A stretch of 59,902 bases of DNA from Microbacterium sp. SZ1 (GCF_002362255.1 NZ_LPVV01000042.1:1-59902); one strand, 5' to 3'; positions 1 to 8,891 are shown, counted from the first letter of the stretch. Program-made: numbers and translations. Notes: generated by a model from the sequence alone, not told the origin.

Positions 1-2706
1 GTCGAGGCGCCGACGGACTGGCGGGCGAGGGCGGCTGCGGTGCGCATCGACGGCGGCGCGGAGCACCGGATCGGGCCCGACCCGGTGCTCCGTGCCTGGC
101 CCTTCGCGCCGCTGACCGCGGGGCACGGTGTGGAGCACCGTCTCGAGGTCAGGGTGCAGGGCCATGACGGCGCGTGGTCGGAGTGGAGCGATCGGCTGCG
201 GTTCACCGAGGCCTTCCTCACGGAGCCCTGGTCGGCGCCGCTGCTTCGGCATCCGCGTCCCGGCGGGCCGGCGGCGCCGCTCTTCCTGCGTCGCGAGCTG
301 AGGGTGCCCGCGGACGTCGTGGCCGCGACGCTCCTCACGACCGCCCAGGGTGTGCATCGGGTCTTCGTGAACGGCGTCGAGGTCGACGACCACGTGCTGA
401 AGCCCGGATGGACCTCGTACCGCGACCGCCTGGCCGCGACCGTCACCGACGTCACGGCCCTCCTGCAGGGGGACGCTGCGGCCGTGCTCGCGGTCGAGGC
501 CGCCGGCGGCTGGTTCACCGAGCGCTACGGGTTCGGCCCGAACGCCGCGCGGTTCTACGGCGATCAGCCCGGGGTGTCGGTGCGGCTTCTCCTGCGCCAT
601 GCCGACGGCCGGTCGTCCGAGGTCGACGCGGGCGCTTGGCGGGTCGATCCCGACCCGCCGCTCGTGTCGAGCGGACTGTACGCCGGCGACTCGTGGGACG
701 CGCGGCGCGAGAAGCAGGGGTGGATGCGGAATGGCTTCGACGACTCCGGATGGCTGCCCGCCCGCGTCGACGCCTTCCCGACGGACGTGGCGGTCGAGGT
801 GCTCGACGTGGAGCCCGTGCGGCGGACGGCCCATCTGACCCCGGTGTCGGTGCAGCAGGAGCCGCACAGCGGCACGGCGATCGTGGACTTCGGCCAGAAC
901 CTCGTCGGGCGGCTGCGGCTGCGGATCGATGCGGCCGACGGCGCGGTGGTCACGCTGCGGCATGCCGAGATACTCCAGGACGGAGAGCTCGCGACGAGGC
1001 CGCTGCGCGCGGCGGCGGCCACCGACCGATTCGTCGGCGACGGGTCGGGGATGCGGGAGATCGAGCCCGCGTTCGCGGTGCACGGGTTCCGGTACGCCGA
1101 GATCTCCGGTCTCTCCGGGCCGCTCGCGGCGGGCGACGTCCGGGCGGTCGTCGTCGGCAGCGACGTCCGTCGCACGGGGTGGTTCACCTCGTCGGACCCG
1201 CTGCTGAACCGTCTGCACGAGAACGTCGTCTGGAGCCTGCGCGGCAACCTGCTCTCGGTGCCGACCGATTGCCCTCAGCGTGATGAGCGGCTGGGGTGGA
1301 CGGGCGACGCCCAGGTGTTCGCACCCGCCGCGGCGTCGCTCTTCGACGTCGACGCGTTCTTCGGCGGCTGGCTCGACGACCTCGCCCTCGAACAGCAGCG
1401 CAACCACGGGATCGTGCCGACCGTCGTGCCCGACCCGCTCGGTGCGTTCAGCGCCGTCGCGGCGGCCGGCTGGGGGGATGCCGTGACCACCGTGCCCGCG
1501 CTCCTCGCCGAGCGGTACGGCGATGCGAACGTTCGGCGACGGCTCGCCCCTGCGATGCGCGACTGGGTCGACGCGTGCGAGCGGCTCGCGTCGGACGACG
1601 GGCTGTGGGAGAGCGGGTTCCAGTACGGGGACTGGCTCGACCCGACCGCGACGCGGCCGGACAAGGCGAAGACGGATGCCGGACTCGTCGCCGGCGCGTA
1701 CCGGGTGCGGTCGGCGCGGCTCGCCGCCGAGGCGCTGCGCGGCGCCGGCGACGACGTCGGGGCGGCGGAGGCCGCCCGCATCGCCGCGCACGCGACGGCT
1801 GCGTTCCAGGCGGCCTACCTCACCCCGGCCGGCCGTCTCATGTCGGACGCGCCGACCGCGTATGCGCTCGCGCTCGCGTTCGACCTCGCGCCATCAGAGA
1901 TGCGGCCCGCGCTCGGCATCCGTCTCGCGTTCCTCCTCCGTGCGGGCGGCTACCGGCTTGCGACGGGGTTCCTCGGCACGCCGCTGGTGATCGACGCCCT
2001 GCTCGACAGCGGCCAGGAGGTCGCAGCAGAGAGGCTGCTGTTCCAGACCGTGTGCCCGTCGTGGCTGTACCCCGTGACGATGGGCGCGACCACGGTCTGG
2101 GAACGGCCGGATGCGGTGCGCCCCGACGGCACGCTGCACCCCTCGGGCATGGTGTCGCTCAACCACTGCGCGTTCGGGGCGGTGGCCGACGTGCTGCATC
2201 GCCGGATCGGCGGGCTCGCGCCTTCGGCACCGGGATACCGCAGAATGCGCATCGACCCGTGGTTCCCGTCGGCGCTCGATCACGCGGGGGTGGTGCAGGA
2301 GACACCCCTCGGTCGGGCGCTCGTGCGCTGGGAGCGGGTCGGCGACGGCATCCGGGTGTCGGCGGAGGTGCCTCCGGGCGCGCACGCCGATGTCCTGCTG
2401 CCCGACCGTCCGCCGTTCGAGGTGAGCGCCGGTCGGCACGACTGGCGGGTGCAGGCGGCCGCGCCGCCGCCGCCGCAGCTCTCGGAGGGAGTGGACGCCG
2501 ACCTGGCCACGATCGCCGACGCGCCGGGTGCGTGTGCTCTCGTGTCGCGCATCCTCGCCGAGTACTCACCCGAGATCGCGGCGGAGTTCGACGCGTACAT
2601 CCGCTGGGTGCCCGGCCGCACGCTGCGCCCCGAGCTCATCGCCGTGTCGGCGCCTCCGGAGGTGATCGAGCAGCTCGATGCCGCGCTTCGCGTCGCAGTC
2701 GGCTGA
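1..2706 (+). CDS. Alpha-L-rhamnosidase (GH78), 5' end cut by window
   Basis: Hydrolyses terminal alpha-L-rhamnose from oligosaccharides or glycosides. The frame is open from base 1; an in-frame GTG at 40 is only an internal candidate, so the true start lies outside the window. Recognisable GH78 blocks in order are an N-terminal beta-sandwich (KPGWTSYRDR, GFGPNAARFYGDQPG), the catalytic (alpha/alpha)6 barrel with PTDCPQRDERLGWTGDAQ, which carries the expected acidic residues, then GFQYGDWLDP, and the C-terminal SLNHCAFGAVADVL block with its conserved His. About 90 extra residues follow the usual end after a PPPPQ linker; they look helical and I do not recognise them. No signal peptide can be judged because the N-terminus is missing. 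Substrate within GH78 is inferred from the family. Confidence 0.9.
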   Translation, partial: VEAPTDWRARAAAVRIDGGAEHRIGPDPVLRAWPFAPLTAGHGVEHRLEVRVQGHDGAWSEWSDRLRFTEAFLTEPWSAPLLRHPRPGGPAAPLFLRRELRVPADVVAATLLTTAQGVHRVFVNGVEVDDHVLKPGWTSYRDRLAATVTDVTALLQGDAAAVLAVEAAGGWFTERYGFGPNAARFYGDQPGVSVRLLLRHADGRSSEVDAGAWRVDPDPPLVSSGLYAGDSWDARREKQGWMRNGFDDSGWLPARVDAFPTDVAVEVLDVEPVRRTAHLTPVSVQQEPHSGTAIVDFGQNLVGRLRLRIDAADGAVVTLRHAEILQDGELATRPLRAAAATDRFVGDGSGMREIEPAFAVHGFRYAEISGLSGPLAAGDVRAVVVGSDVRRTGWFTSSDPLLNRLHENVVWSLRGNLLSVPTDCPQRDERLGWTGDAQVFAPAAASLFDVDAFFGGWLDDLALEQQRNHGIVPTVVPDPLGAFSAVAAAGWGDAVTTVPALLAERYGDANVRRRLAPAMRDWVDACERLASDDGLWESGFQYGDWLDPTATRPDKAKTDAGLVAGAYRVRSARLAAEALRGAGDDVGAAEAARIAAHATAAFQAAYLTPAGRLMSDAPTAYALALAFDLAPSEMRPALGIRLAFLLRAGGYRLATGFLGTPLVIDALLDSGQEVAAERLLFQTVCPSWLYPVTMGATTVWERPDAVRPDGTLHPSGMVSLNHCAFGAVADVLHRRIGGLAPSAPGYRRMRIDPWFPSALDHAGVVQETPLGRALVRWERVGDGIRVSAEVPPGAHADVLLPDRPPFEVSAGRHDWRVQAAAPPPPQLSEGVDADLATIADAPGACALVSRILAEYSPEIAAEFDAYIRWVPGRTLRPELIAVSAPPEVIEQLDAALRVAVG

Positions 2707-2741
2707 GCATTTCCGGAGAATTCCTCTAGCTCATAACTTAT

Positions 2742-2754
2742 CTAGCTAGGCTAG
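2742..2754. promoter_or_regulatory. Inverted repeat over MFS promoter
   Basis: CTAGC-TAG-GCTAG is a perfect 5-bp inverted repeat. It overlaps a possible -10 hexamer TAGGCT (2747-2752) that lies 7 nt before the GTG at 2760, so the transcript would be leaderless. The cognate regulator is not evident; the nearby TetR at 4404-4991 has a differently sequenced operator. Confidence 0.4.
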
Positions 2755-2759
2755 TAGTC

Positions 2760-4373
2760 GTGAATCGATACGAACGCCTCCGCTGGATCGGGCTCGTCTT
2801 CATCAGCATCGCCGTCTCGCTGATCATCGTGGACTCCACAATCGTGAACGTCGCGATCCCGGCCATCGTCGACGACCTCGGCATCACCTCGACCGAGGTG
2901 CAGTGGGTGCAGGAGTCGTACACGCTCGTGTTCGCCGCCCTGCTGCTGGTCTTCGGCAGCCTCGCCGACCGTTTCGGCCGGCGGAGGGTGATGGTGATCG
3001 GCGTGGTCGTGTTCGCCGCATCCTCGGTTCTCGCCGCGAGCGCGCCGGACGGCGGCATCCTCATCCTCGCCCGCCTCGCGCAGGGCGTCGGCGGAGCGAT
3101 GATCCTGCCGACGACGCTGTCGATCATCAACGCGACGTTCCGCGGACGCGAGCGCGGCATCGCCTTCGCGGTGTGGGGATCGACCATCGGCGGCATGGCG
3201 GCCGTCGGCCCGCTGCTCGGCGGCTGGCTGACCACCGCGTTCTCCTGGCGCTGGGCGTTCGGCATCAACATCCCGCTCGGGGTGCTCATCGTGATCGGCG
3301 TGCTGCTCACGGTCGCCGAGACCCGCAGCGCCCGCGCCGACCGCATCGACGTGGTCGGCGCCGTGCTCTCGGTCGTCACGATGGGGTCGCTCGTCTTCGG
3401 GCTCATCGAGGGTCGAACGTACGGGTGGTGGCTCGTCGACGAGCGCCCGCGGATCGGCGACTGGTCGTGGCCGCTGGATCTCTCCCCGATCCCCTTCGCG
3501 TTCGCGCTCGCAGTGCTCGGACTCGTCGCGTTCATCCGCTGGGGTGTGCACCGAGAGCGCGCCGGTCGGTCGACGCTGCTGGCGCTGCGGCTTTTCTCGA
3601 TCTCGTCGTTCCGGAACGGCAACATCGCCGCCGCGGTCGTCGCTCTCGGCGAGTTCGGCATCATTCTCGCCCTGCCGCTGTGGCTGCAGTTCGTGCTCGG
3701 TTTCGACGCGCTGCAGACCGGACTCCTCCTGCTCTCGCTCGCGCTCGGCTCGTTCCTCGCAAGTGGCGTCGCCGGCGCCACGGGCGGACGGATCGCCCCG
3801 GTCTGGATCGTGCGCGCTGGCCTCCTCGCCGAGATCGCGGGCGTGGCCGGCGTCGGCCTCATGATCGCCCCCGACGCCTCGTGGGTGCCGCTCATCCCGT
3901 TCCTGTTCGTGTACGGGCTCGGCGTCGGTCTCGCGACCGCGCAGCTCACCGGAGTCGTGCTGGCCGACGTGCCCGTCGCCGACAGCGGCGCTGCCTCCGG
4001 CACTCAGTCGACGTCGCGTCAGCTCGGCGCGGCCCTCGGCGTCGCGATCCTCGGCACGGTGCTGTTCACCAGCACCGCCGGCATCCTGGGAGCGTCACTC
4101 GACGACCGTGGTCTCCCCGCCGCGCAGCGCGACCAGATCGTCTCGACGGTGGTCGACAGCGCCGGGGCCGCCATCAGCGGACTCGAGGCCAGACCCGACA
4201 CCGCCGACATCGCGGATGACGCGAAGGCCGCCTTCTCGGACGGCACCCGCTTCGCGGCGTGGACAGCGGCCGGGTTCCTCGCGGTCGGCCTGCTCTCGAC
4301 GATCGCGCTGGGGAAGGGCGGATCGGCGAGGCGTGACGACGAAGAGGTCGCAGAACGCGGCGAGGAGGGTTGA
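2760..4373 (+). CDS. MFS drug exporter, DHA2 (14-TM) family
   Basis: Predicted proton-driven multidrug exporter of the EmrB/QacA (DHA2) type, 537 aa. It shows the DHA2 N-terminal motif with Asp in TM1 (VDSTIVNVAIPAI), motif A in the first cytoplasmic loop (GSLADRFGRRRVMVIG), and motif C-like GPLLGGWLTTAFSWRW. An unusual hydrophilic insertion (about residues 220-245, YGWWLVDERPRIGDW) sits between TM6 and TM7. The C-terminal half is followed by a short acidic tail. The GTG start is chosen because the hydrophobic N-terminus begins directly there and a candidate -10 lies 7 nt upstream. It converges on the TetR gene, 30 bp away. Substrate unknown. Confidence 0.88.
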   Translation: MNRYERLRWIGLVFISIAVSLIIVDSTIVNVAIPAIVDDLGITSTEVQWVQESYTLVFAALLLVFGSLADRFGRRRVMVIGVVVFAASSVLAASAPDGGILILARLAQGVGGAMILPTTLSIINATFRGRERGIAFAVWGSTIGGMAAVGPLLGGWLTTAFSWRWAFGINIPLGVLIVIGVLLTVAETRSARADRIDVVGAVLSVVTMGSLVFGLIEGRTYGWWLVDERPRIGDWSWPLDLSPIPFAFALAVLGLVAFIRWGVHRERAGRSTLLALRLFSISSFRNGNIAAAVVALGEFGIILALPLWLQFVLGFDALQTGLLLLSLALGSFLASGVAGATGGRIAPVWIVRAGLLAEIAGVAGVGLMIAPDASWVPLIPFLFVYGLGVGLATAQLTGVVLADVPVADSGAASGTQSTSRQLGAALGVAILGTVLFTSTAGILGASLDDRGLPAAQRDQIVSTVVDSAGAAISGLEARPDTADIADDAKAAFSDGTRFAAWTAAGFLAVGLLSTIALGKGGSARRDDEEVAERGEEG

Positions 4374-4403
4374 GACCGGTCGCGAGGCCGTCGGAACGCC
4401 GCG

Positions 4404-4991
4404 TCAGCTGCCCGCCAGGACTCCTTCCGCACAGCGCCGGGCGACGGCGAACGGCTCGGGGAACGTGCCCATGCCGAGCGTGACGATCGCGCCCTCGTAG
4501 AGCAGCATCAGCGTCTCGGCAGTGCCGCGCGGGTCGGCGATCCCTGCGTCGCTGCAGAGTTCGGTGAACAGATCGAGCAGCCAGACCTTCTCGCGCGAGG
4601 CTTCGGCGAGCACCGGAGCCCCCTCGTCGCCGCCGACCTCCGCGCGCGCGTTGACGGCACTGCAGCCCTTCGGGCTGTTCGCGGTCGACCAGGCGAGCGC
4701 GTGGTCGAAGACCGCGAGGATGCGGGGGATGCCGACTCCGGGCACCGCCGCGAGGTGCGCCGCCAAGTCGTCCCGCCAGCGGGCGTCGCGGTGCTGGAGG
4801 TAGGAGACGACGAGCGCCTCCTTCGACCCGAACCGGTCGTAGAGGGTCTTCTTGGTCACGCCGGCGGCCTCGGCGATCGTGTCGACCCCGACGGCGTGGA
4901 TGCCGCGCTCGTAGAACAGCCGCGACGCCGCATCGAGCACGCGGCGCGCGCCGGGGGTCAGGGGAGCGAGGTCGGGAACGTGCGAGGCCAT
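4404..4991 (-). CDS. TetR-family transcriptional repressor
   Basis: 195-aa regulator. The N-terminal helix-turn-helix is clear (residues about 17-62: VDTIAEAAGVTKKTLYDRFG followed by SKEALVVSYL); the C-terminal half is a helical ligand-binding domain (CSAVNARAEV, typical of the YxaF/AcrR-like branch with a conserved Cys). The gene is divergent from the EamA exporter at 5025, with 33 bp between the two ATGs, and a near-perfect palindrome lies in that gap, so it most likely represses both genes. The inducer is unknown. Its 3' end faces the 3' end of the DHA2 MFS. Confidence 0.88.
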   Translation of the reverse strand: MASHVPDLAPLTPGARRVLDAASRLFYERGIHAVGVDTIAEAAGVTKKTLYDRFGSKEALVVSYLQHRDARWRDDLAAHLAAVPGVGIPRILAVFDHALAWSTANSPKGCSAVNARAEVGGDEGAPVLAEASREKVWLLDLFTELCSDAGIADPRGTAETLMLLYEGAIVTLGMGTFPEPFAVARRCAEGVLAGS

Positions 4992-4997
4992 GACAGA

Positions 4998-5046
4998 AGT
5001 ATACGGATCTGTATACTCGGGGCTATGGGTATACAGATCGGTTTAC
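4998..5046. promoter_or_regulatory. Paired TetR operators and leaderless promoter
   Basis: Two related 18-bp inverted repeats are visible: GTATACGGATCTGTATAC (core of a 20-bp near-perfect palindrome at 4998-5017) and GTATACAGATCGGTTTAC (5029-5046). The first contains a -10-like TATACT (5012-5017) placed 7 nt before the ATG at 5025; the second lies inside the first codons of the exporter. Binding by the adjacent TetR product would block transcription of both divergent genes. Assignment to that TetR is inference from position. Confidence 0.65.
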
Positions 5047-5987
5047 TACGAGGAGCGGTGACGATCGGGGCGTCCGTGGCGTTCGTGGTGACATGGAGCT
5101 CGGGCTTCCTCATCCCGGCCTTCGCCACGGTCGAGGTCGCGCCCCTGACCCTGCTCGTCTGGAGGTTCGTGCCGCTCGCGGTCGTGCTGCTCGCGGTCGT
5201 CGCCGTGTCCGGCGCGGGGAGGGGAGTGACGGCGCGCGAGCTCCGCGTGCAGGCGCTCATCGGCCTCTTCGCCCAGTTCGGATACTGCGCGGCGGTCTAT
5301 GCCGCCGTCGCGGTGGGCATCGCCACGGGCACCGTCGCGCTCATCGACGCCGTGCAGCCGCTCATCGTGGCCGTGCTCGTCGGGCCGCTGCTCGGCATGC
5401 GCGTCCGCGGCGCGCAGTGGGCCGGACTCGGCGTCGGCGCCGTGGGCGTGCTGCTCGTCGTGCAGTCGCAGTTCGGCTCGTCCGACGCCCCGCTGGTCGC
5501 GTATCTGCTGCCCGTCGCGGCGATGGTGTGCCTGATCGTCGGCACGTTCCTGCAGCGGCGCTCGACGGTGCAGACGGGCGTGCTCGTGACGCTCACGATC
5601 CACGTGACGGCGACGGCGGTGCTCTTCCTCGTGGTCGCCGCCGCCGCCGGGCAGCTCGCGCCCCCGGCATCCCTCTCGTTCTGGCTCGCCGTCGTTCTGA
5701 CCGCGCTCTTCCCGACGCTCGCCGCCTACGGGCTGTACTGGTGGCTGCTGCGCCGCGTCGGCATCACGGCCCTGCAGGCGCTGCTGTTCCTCATGGCTCC
5801 GGCGACCGCCGCGGGCGGCGCAGTGCTGCTCGGCGAGACTCTCACGCTCGTGACCGTCTGCGGCTTCGTGCTCTGCGCGCTGGGCGTGGCGGCGGTGCTC
5901 GTCGTCGAGGCGCGGACGCAGCAGGAGCCGCGGTCGGAGGGTGCTGCGGGTCAGCGCGAGGTGGGCGGCAGCTTGTCGACGCCGTGA
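5025..5987 (+). CDS. EamA/DMT-superfamily exporter
   Basis: 320-aa membrane protein with ten hydrophobic segments arranged as two EamA halves (first half begins VAFVVTWSSGFLIPAF; second half ends LGETLTLVTVCGFVLCALGV). This family exports small metabolites, amino acids or drugs. I chose ATG 5025 because a -10-like TATACT sits 7 nt upstream, giving a leaderless message; an in-frame GTG at 5058 with AGGAG only 2 nt before it is less well spaced. It is divergent from, and probably repressed by, TetR 4404-4991. Its 3' end overlaps the convergent small gene at 5951-6154 by 37 bp. Confidence 0.87.
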   Translation: MGIQIGLLRGAVTIGASVAFVVTWSSGFLIPAFATVEVAPLTLLVWRFVPLAVVLLAVVAVSGAGRGVTARELRVQALIGLFAQFGYCAAVYAAVAVGIATGTVALIDAVQPLIVAVLVGPLLGMRVRGAQWAGLGVGAVGVLLVVQSQFGSSDAPLVAYLLPVAAMVCLIVGTFLQRRSTVQTGVLVTLTIHVTATAVLFLVVAAAAGQLAPPASLSFWLAVVLTALFPTLAAYGLYWWLLRRVGITALQALLFLMAPATAAGGAVLLGETLTLVTVCGFVLCALGVAAVLVVEARTQQEPRSEGAAGQREVGGSLSTP

Positions 5988-6154
5988 CGGTTCGGCTTGT
6001 CCGGCTCCGCCGCGGTGTCGGGTGACGCGTGCGAGTGCCCCTCCGGGGCCTCGGACGTGGGGTAGCTCGGCTCCTCGATCTCGATGGCCTTGTCGCGCTC
6101 CTCGAGCGGGGGCAGGTGGTCGAGCGGCTGCTTGATGTCGTCTGGATGGCTCAT
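5951..6154 (-). CDS. Small acidic hypothetical protein
   Basis: 67 aa, hydrophilic, rich in Asp, Glu and Pro (begins MSHPDDIKQPLDHLPPLEER). There is no signal peptide, membrane segment or motif I recognise; it looks intrinsically disordered. It overlaps the 3' end of the convergent EamA gene by 37 bp, so the reading is only moderately secure. Composition resembles small unknown proteins common in Microbacteriaceae. No function is proposed. Confidence 0.55.
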   Translation of the reverse strand: MSHPDDIKQPLDHLPPLEERDKAIEIEEPSYPTSEAPEGHSHASPDTAAEPDKPNRHGVDKLPPTSR

Positions 6155-6265
6155 GCCCTCACGGTCGGCGACCCGGCGTCATCCCACCAGGGGGTTGTGT
6201 CCCTGCGCTCGGTGTGGATGAGTGGTAGGTACCATTTGTAACTCCCCCTTCCTTATCGAGAGACG

Positions 6266-7594
6266 GTGCGCGTGACTGATCACGCTCCCGGCGGCGGCGC
6301 AGGCGCGCCCGCTTCCGCGACCCGCTACATCCTGCGCTCGCGTCTGCTGCGGGGTGCCTTCCTCAGCCTGGTGATCTCGGGCATCGGCATGTCGATCACA
6401 GCGCCGCAGATCACGCTGTTCCTCGTCGAGGAGCTCCACCTGACCGACTCCCAGGCCGGGCTGTACTTCCTCACGAACCTCATCGCGCCGATCACCGGCT
6501 ACATCGTCGGCTCGCTGTCCGACCGCATGGGGTCGCGGCTGCTCGTCTTCCGCATCTCGGCCGTGGCAGGCTTCGTCGGCTGGGCGCTGATGGCCGTGGC
6601 GATGCAGGCGTGGATGCCGTTCGCGATCAACATGCTGCTGCTGAGCGGTGCGGGTGCGGGCGCCGCGCAGCTCCAGGCGGCTGTGCGCGATGAGCTGAAC
6701 CGCGCGCCCACCCCGGCCGACAACGGGGTCGTCGCCGTCATGCGCACCGCGATGGCGTTCGGATGGGTCGTCGGGCCGGTGCTCGGTGCCGTGCTCGGCG
6801 CGATGCTCGGGCTGAGGCCGCTGCTGTTCCTCACCGGCCTCAGCATCCTGCTCTCTCTCGTCCCGCTCATCGGCGCGCGGGCCGTGCCTCCGCGGCGCGG
6901 TCGCGAGTCGGAGATCCGCATGCCGCAGACCGACGAGGCTCTCGGTGAGGATGCGTTCGAGGCGGGGGGCGACGCGCCCGTGCCGGCCTCCGGAGTGCGC
7001 ACAGCCCGCCGCCGTTCGATGGTTCCGCTGCTCTTCTTCACGGCGATCTACGTGCTGATCATGTGCGGCGAGACCGTGAAGCTCGCCTACCTGCCGCTCT
7101 ACATGGACCGGGGTCTGCACGTCGACGCTGCCGTACGCGGGGCGATCATCGGACTGCAGCCCCTCATCGAGCTGCCCCTCATGCTGCTCGCCGCCCGGCT
7201 CGCCGACCGCTTCGGCGTGACCAGGGTGCTCATGGTCGGCGCTGCGATGGCGGTGGGTGCACACGTGTCGTACGCGTCGGCCGCCGGGATCGAGCCGCAC
7301 ATCGCGCCCCTGATCGTCGGCCAGCTGCTCATGGCGGGCGTGATCGCGACGTTCGGGGTGCTGGGCATCACCGTCGCGCAGCGGCTGCTGCCGGATCGGG
7401 TCGGCACGGCATCCAGCGTCTTCCTCAGCGCGTACGCGATCAACGCAGCGCTCGGCGGGTTCGTCGGCAGCGTCGGCGCGGCCTGGCTGGGGATGCCGCA
7501 CCTCTTCTGGATCCCGGCGGGGATCGCCGCGCTCGGCGCCATCGCGCTGATCGTGCTGGGCTCGATCGTTCCGCTGGGGTCGCCTCGCCGATAG
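6266..7594 (+). CDS. MFS transporter, sugar-efflux-like
   Basis: 442-aa, 12-TM major facilitator protein. The N-terminal half resembles the SET/sugar-efflux branch (SITAPQITLFLVEELHLTDS; GSLSDRMGSRLLVF is the motif A loop), with a long hydrophilic central loop around residues 210-245 and a second motif A-like loop (ARLADRFGVTRVLMVG). These proteins export sugars, oligosaccharides or related compounds by proton antiport. Starts GTG 6266 or GTG 6272 are both possible; upstream sequence has no strong Shine-Dalgarno. It stands alone, followed 44 bp later by a sugar O-acetyltransferase, which makes a sugar-modification and export link possible but unproven. Confidence 0.82.
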   Translation: MRVTDHAPGGGAGAPASATRYILRSRLLRGAFLSLVISGIGMSITAPQITLFLVEELHLTDSQAGLYFLTNLIAPITGYIVGSLSDRMGSRLLVFRISAVAGFVGWALMAVAMQAWMPFAINMLLLSGAGAGAAQLQAAVRDELNRAPTPADNGVVAVMRTAMAFGWVVGPVLGAVLGAMLGLRPLLFLTGLSILLSLVPLIGARAVPPRRGRESEIRMPQTDEALGEDAFEAGGDAPVPASGVRTARRRSMVPLLFFTAIYVLIMCGETVKLAYLPLYMDRGLHVDAAVRGAIIGLQPLIELPLMLLAARLADRFGVTRVLMVGAAMAVGAHVSYASAAGIEPHIAPLIVGQLLMAGVIATFGVLGITVAQRLLPDRVGTASSVFLSAYAINAALGGFVGSVGAAWLGMPHLFWIPAGIAALGAIALIVLGSIVPLGSPRR

Positions 7595-7601
7595 TTCGCG
7601 T

Positions 7602-7632
7602 TTGAGTACGAACGTACGCACACTGATACGAT
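7602..7632 (+). promoter_or_regulatory. Promoter and candidate operator for acetyltransferase-tetR
   Basis: TTGAGT (7602-7607) and TACGAT (7627-7632) form a possible -35/-10 pair with a 19-nt spacer; the -10 lies 6 nt before the ATG at 7639, implying a leaderless message. The inverted repeat GTACG-AA-CGTAC (7606-7617) lies in the spacer and overlaps the -35, a likely site for the co-transcribed TetR (inference). Confidence 0.5.
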
Positions 7633-7638
7633 CGGTGC

Positions 7639-8238
7639 ATGACGGACTACTTCGCGGGTGACCCTCGCACCCACCGGGAGCGGATGCTGGCCGGCGACCT
7701 GTACATCGGCGACGACCCGGAGCTGATCGCGCGCGCGGACCGGGCCGCACGGCTCGCCGATCTCTATCAGCGCCAGACGCTCGCGGGAGACCCGGGTGCG
7801 CGCGACTGGCTGCGCGCGCTCATCGGGCATCTCGGCGAAGACGTCGCCATCCGTCCGTCGCTGCACGTCGACTACGGCGACAACATCTCCATCGGTGCGC
7901 GCACGTTCGTCAACTTCAACCTCACGGCGCTCGACGTGGCGCCCATCACGATCGGCGCCGACTGCCAGATCGGCCCCAATGTGCAGCTGCTGACGCCGAC
8001 GCATCCGATCGACCCGCAGATGCGGCGGGACAAGCTCGAGGCTGCGGAGCCGATCACGATCGGCGACAACGTCTGGCTCGGCGGGGGAGTGATCGTGTGC
8101 CCCGGTGTGACGATCGGCGAGAACAGTGTCATCGGCGCGGGGGCGGTCGTGGCGCGCGACATCCCGGCGAACGTAGTCGCCGTCGGCAACCCGGCGCGCG
8201 TCATGCGGACGATCGAGGGGGCGTCCGATGGCGCCTGA
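7639..8238 (+). CDS. Sugar O-acetyltransferase, left-handed beta-helix (NodL/Maa type)
   Basis: 199 aa. It transfers acetyl from acetyl-CoA to a sugar hydroxyl in the cytoplasm, as maltose/galactoside acetyltransferases do. The N-terminal Maa helical domain (begins RTHRERMLAGDLYIGDDPEL) is followed by hexapeptide repeats (ISIGARTFVNFN, ITIGADCQIGPNVQ, VTIGENSVIGAGAVV) and the LTPTHPID segment carrying the catalytic His. The terminal segment NPARVMRTI is typical. It overlaps the next gene, a TetR, by 11 bp, so the two are translationally coupled. The in vivo acceptor sugar is unknown. Confidence 0.9.
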   Translation: MTDYFAGDPRTHRERMLAGDLYIGDDPELIARADRAARLADLYQRQTLAGDPGARDWLRALIGHLGEDVAIRPSLHVDYGDNISIGARTFVNFNLTALDVAPITIGADCQIGPNVQLLTPTHPIDPQMRRDKLEAAEPITIGDNVWLGGGVIVCPGVTIGENSVIGAGAVVARDIPANVVAVGNPARVMRTIEGASDGA

Positions 8239-8794
8239 CGCGACCGGAAGCCGCAGCGGCCGCAAGAACGATCCCGACCGCCGGGACCGCATCATCGACG
8301 CCTGCCTCGATGTGATCGCGGAGTCGGGGGTGGCCGGCGCGTCGCATCGCCGCATCGCCGAGGCCGCAGGGGTTCCGCTCGGCTCGATGACGTACCACTT
8401 CGACGGGATCGACGAACTGCTGCACGAGGCGTTCACACGGTTCTCGCACACGATCAGCGCTCGCTTCGAGGAGCGGATGGCCGCGGCATCCGATGCCGAA
8501 TCCGCCCGCGCCGCGGTTGTCGACATCATCAGGGAGGACGTGTTCGGGAACGGGCGGGAGCTCGTGCTGTCGCACGAGCTGTACACGCTCGCGGCACGCA
8601 AACCCGCCTATCGCGCGCTCACGACGGCATGGATGCTGCGTAGCCGCGCCGCCCTCGAGCGTCACTTCGACCCAGACACCGCACGGCTGCTCGACGCGCT
8701 CATCGAGGGGCTGTCGATCCATCGTGCGCTCGACGAGGCGGAACGGGACCCGGAGGAGGTCGTGATCGCCGTCGCGCGCATCACCGCGGTGTGA
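8228..8794 (+). CDS. TetR-family regulator coupled to acetyltransferase
   Basis: 188 aa. Helix-turn-helix near residues 40-62 (HRRIAEAAGVPLGSMTYHF), then an all-helical ligand domain (RELVLSHELYTLAARKPAYR) of the TetR_C_31/YxaF-like kind. It starts inside the acetyltransferase gene and is therefore made from the same message. It is probably an autoregulator acting on the GTACG-AA-CGTAC repeat upstream of the pair. The downstream MFS has a distinct promoter with MarR-like operators, so I do not assign that gene to this regulator. Confidence 0.87.
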   Translation: MAPDATGSRSGRKNDPDRRDRIIDACLDVIAESGVAGASHRRIAEAAGVPLGSMTYHFDGIDELLHEAFTRFSHTISARFEERMAAASDAESARAAVVDIIREDVFGNGRELVLSHELYTLAARKPAYRALTTAWMLRSRAALERHFDPDTARLLDALIEGLSIHRALDEAERDPEEVVIAVARITAV

Positions 8795-8845
8795 GTGCAG
8801 CCGTCGGGAGTCGGATGGTTCCGGGAGATGGTTGATCTGAGTCCA

Positions 8846-8891
8846 TAGTTGCAGTTTCGCAACTAACGGCGTATGGTTGATTCTTATCAAC
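8846..8891 (+). promoter_or_regulatory. Promoter with two MarR-type palindromes
   Basis: TAGTTGCAGTTTCGCAACTA (8846-8865, perfect 7-bp arms) and GTTGATTCTTATCAAC (8876-8891, perfect 6-bp arms) flank and overlap a promoter with -35 TTGCAG (8849-8854), a 17-nt spacer and -10 TATGGT (8872-8877). Repressor bound to either repeat would block RNA polymerase. The two MarR genes downstream of the MFS are the obvious candidates. Confidence 0.7.
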
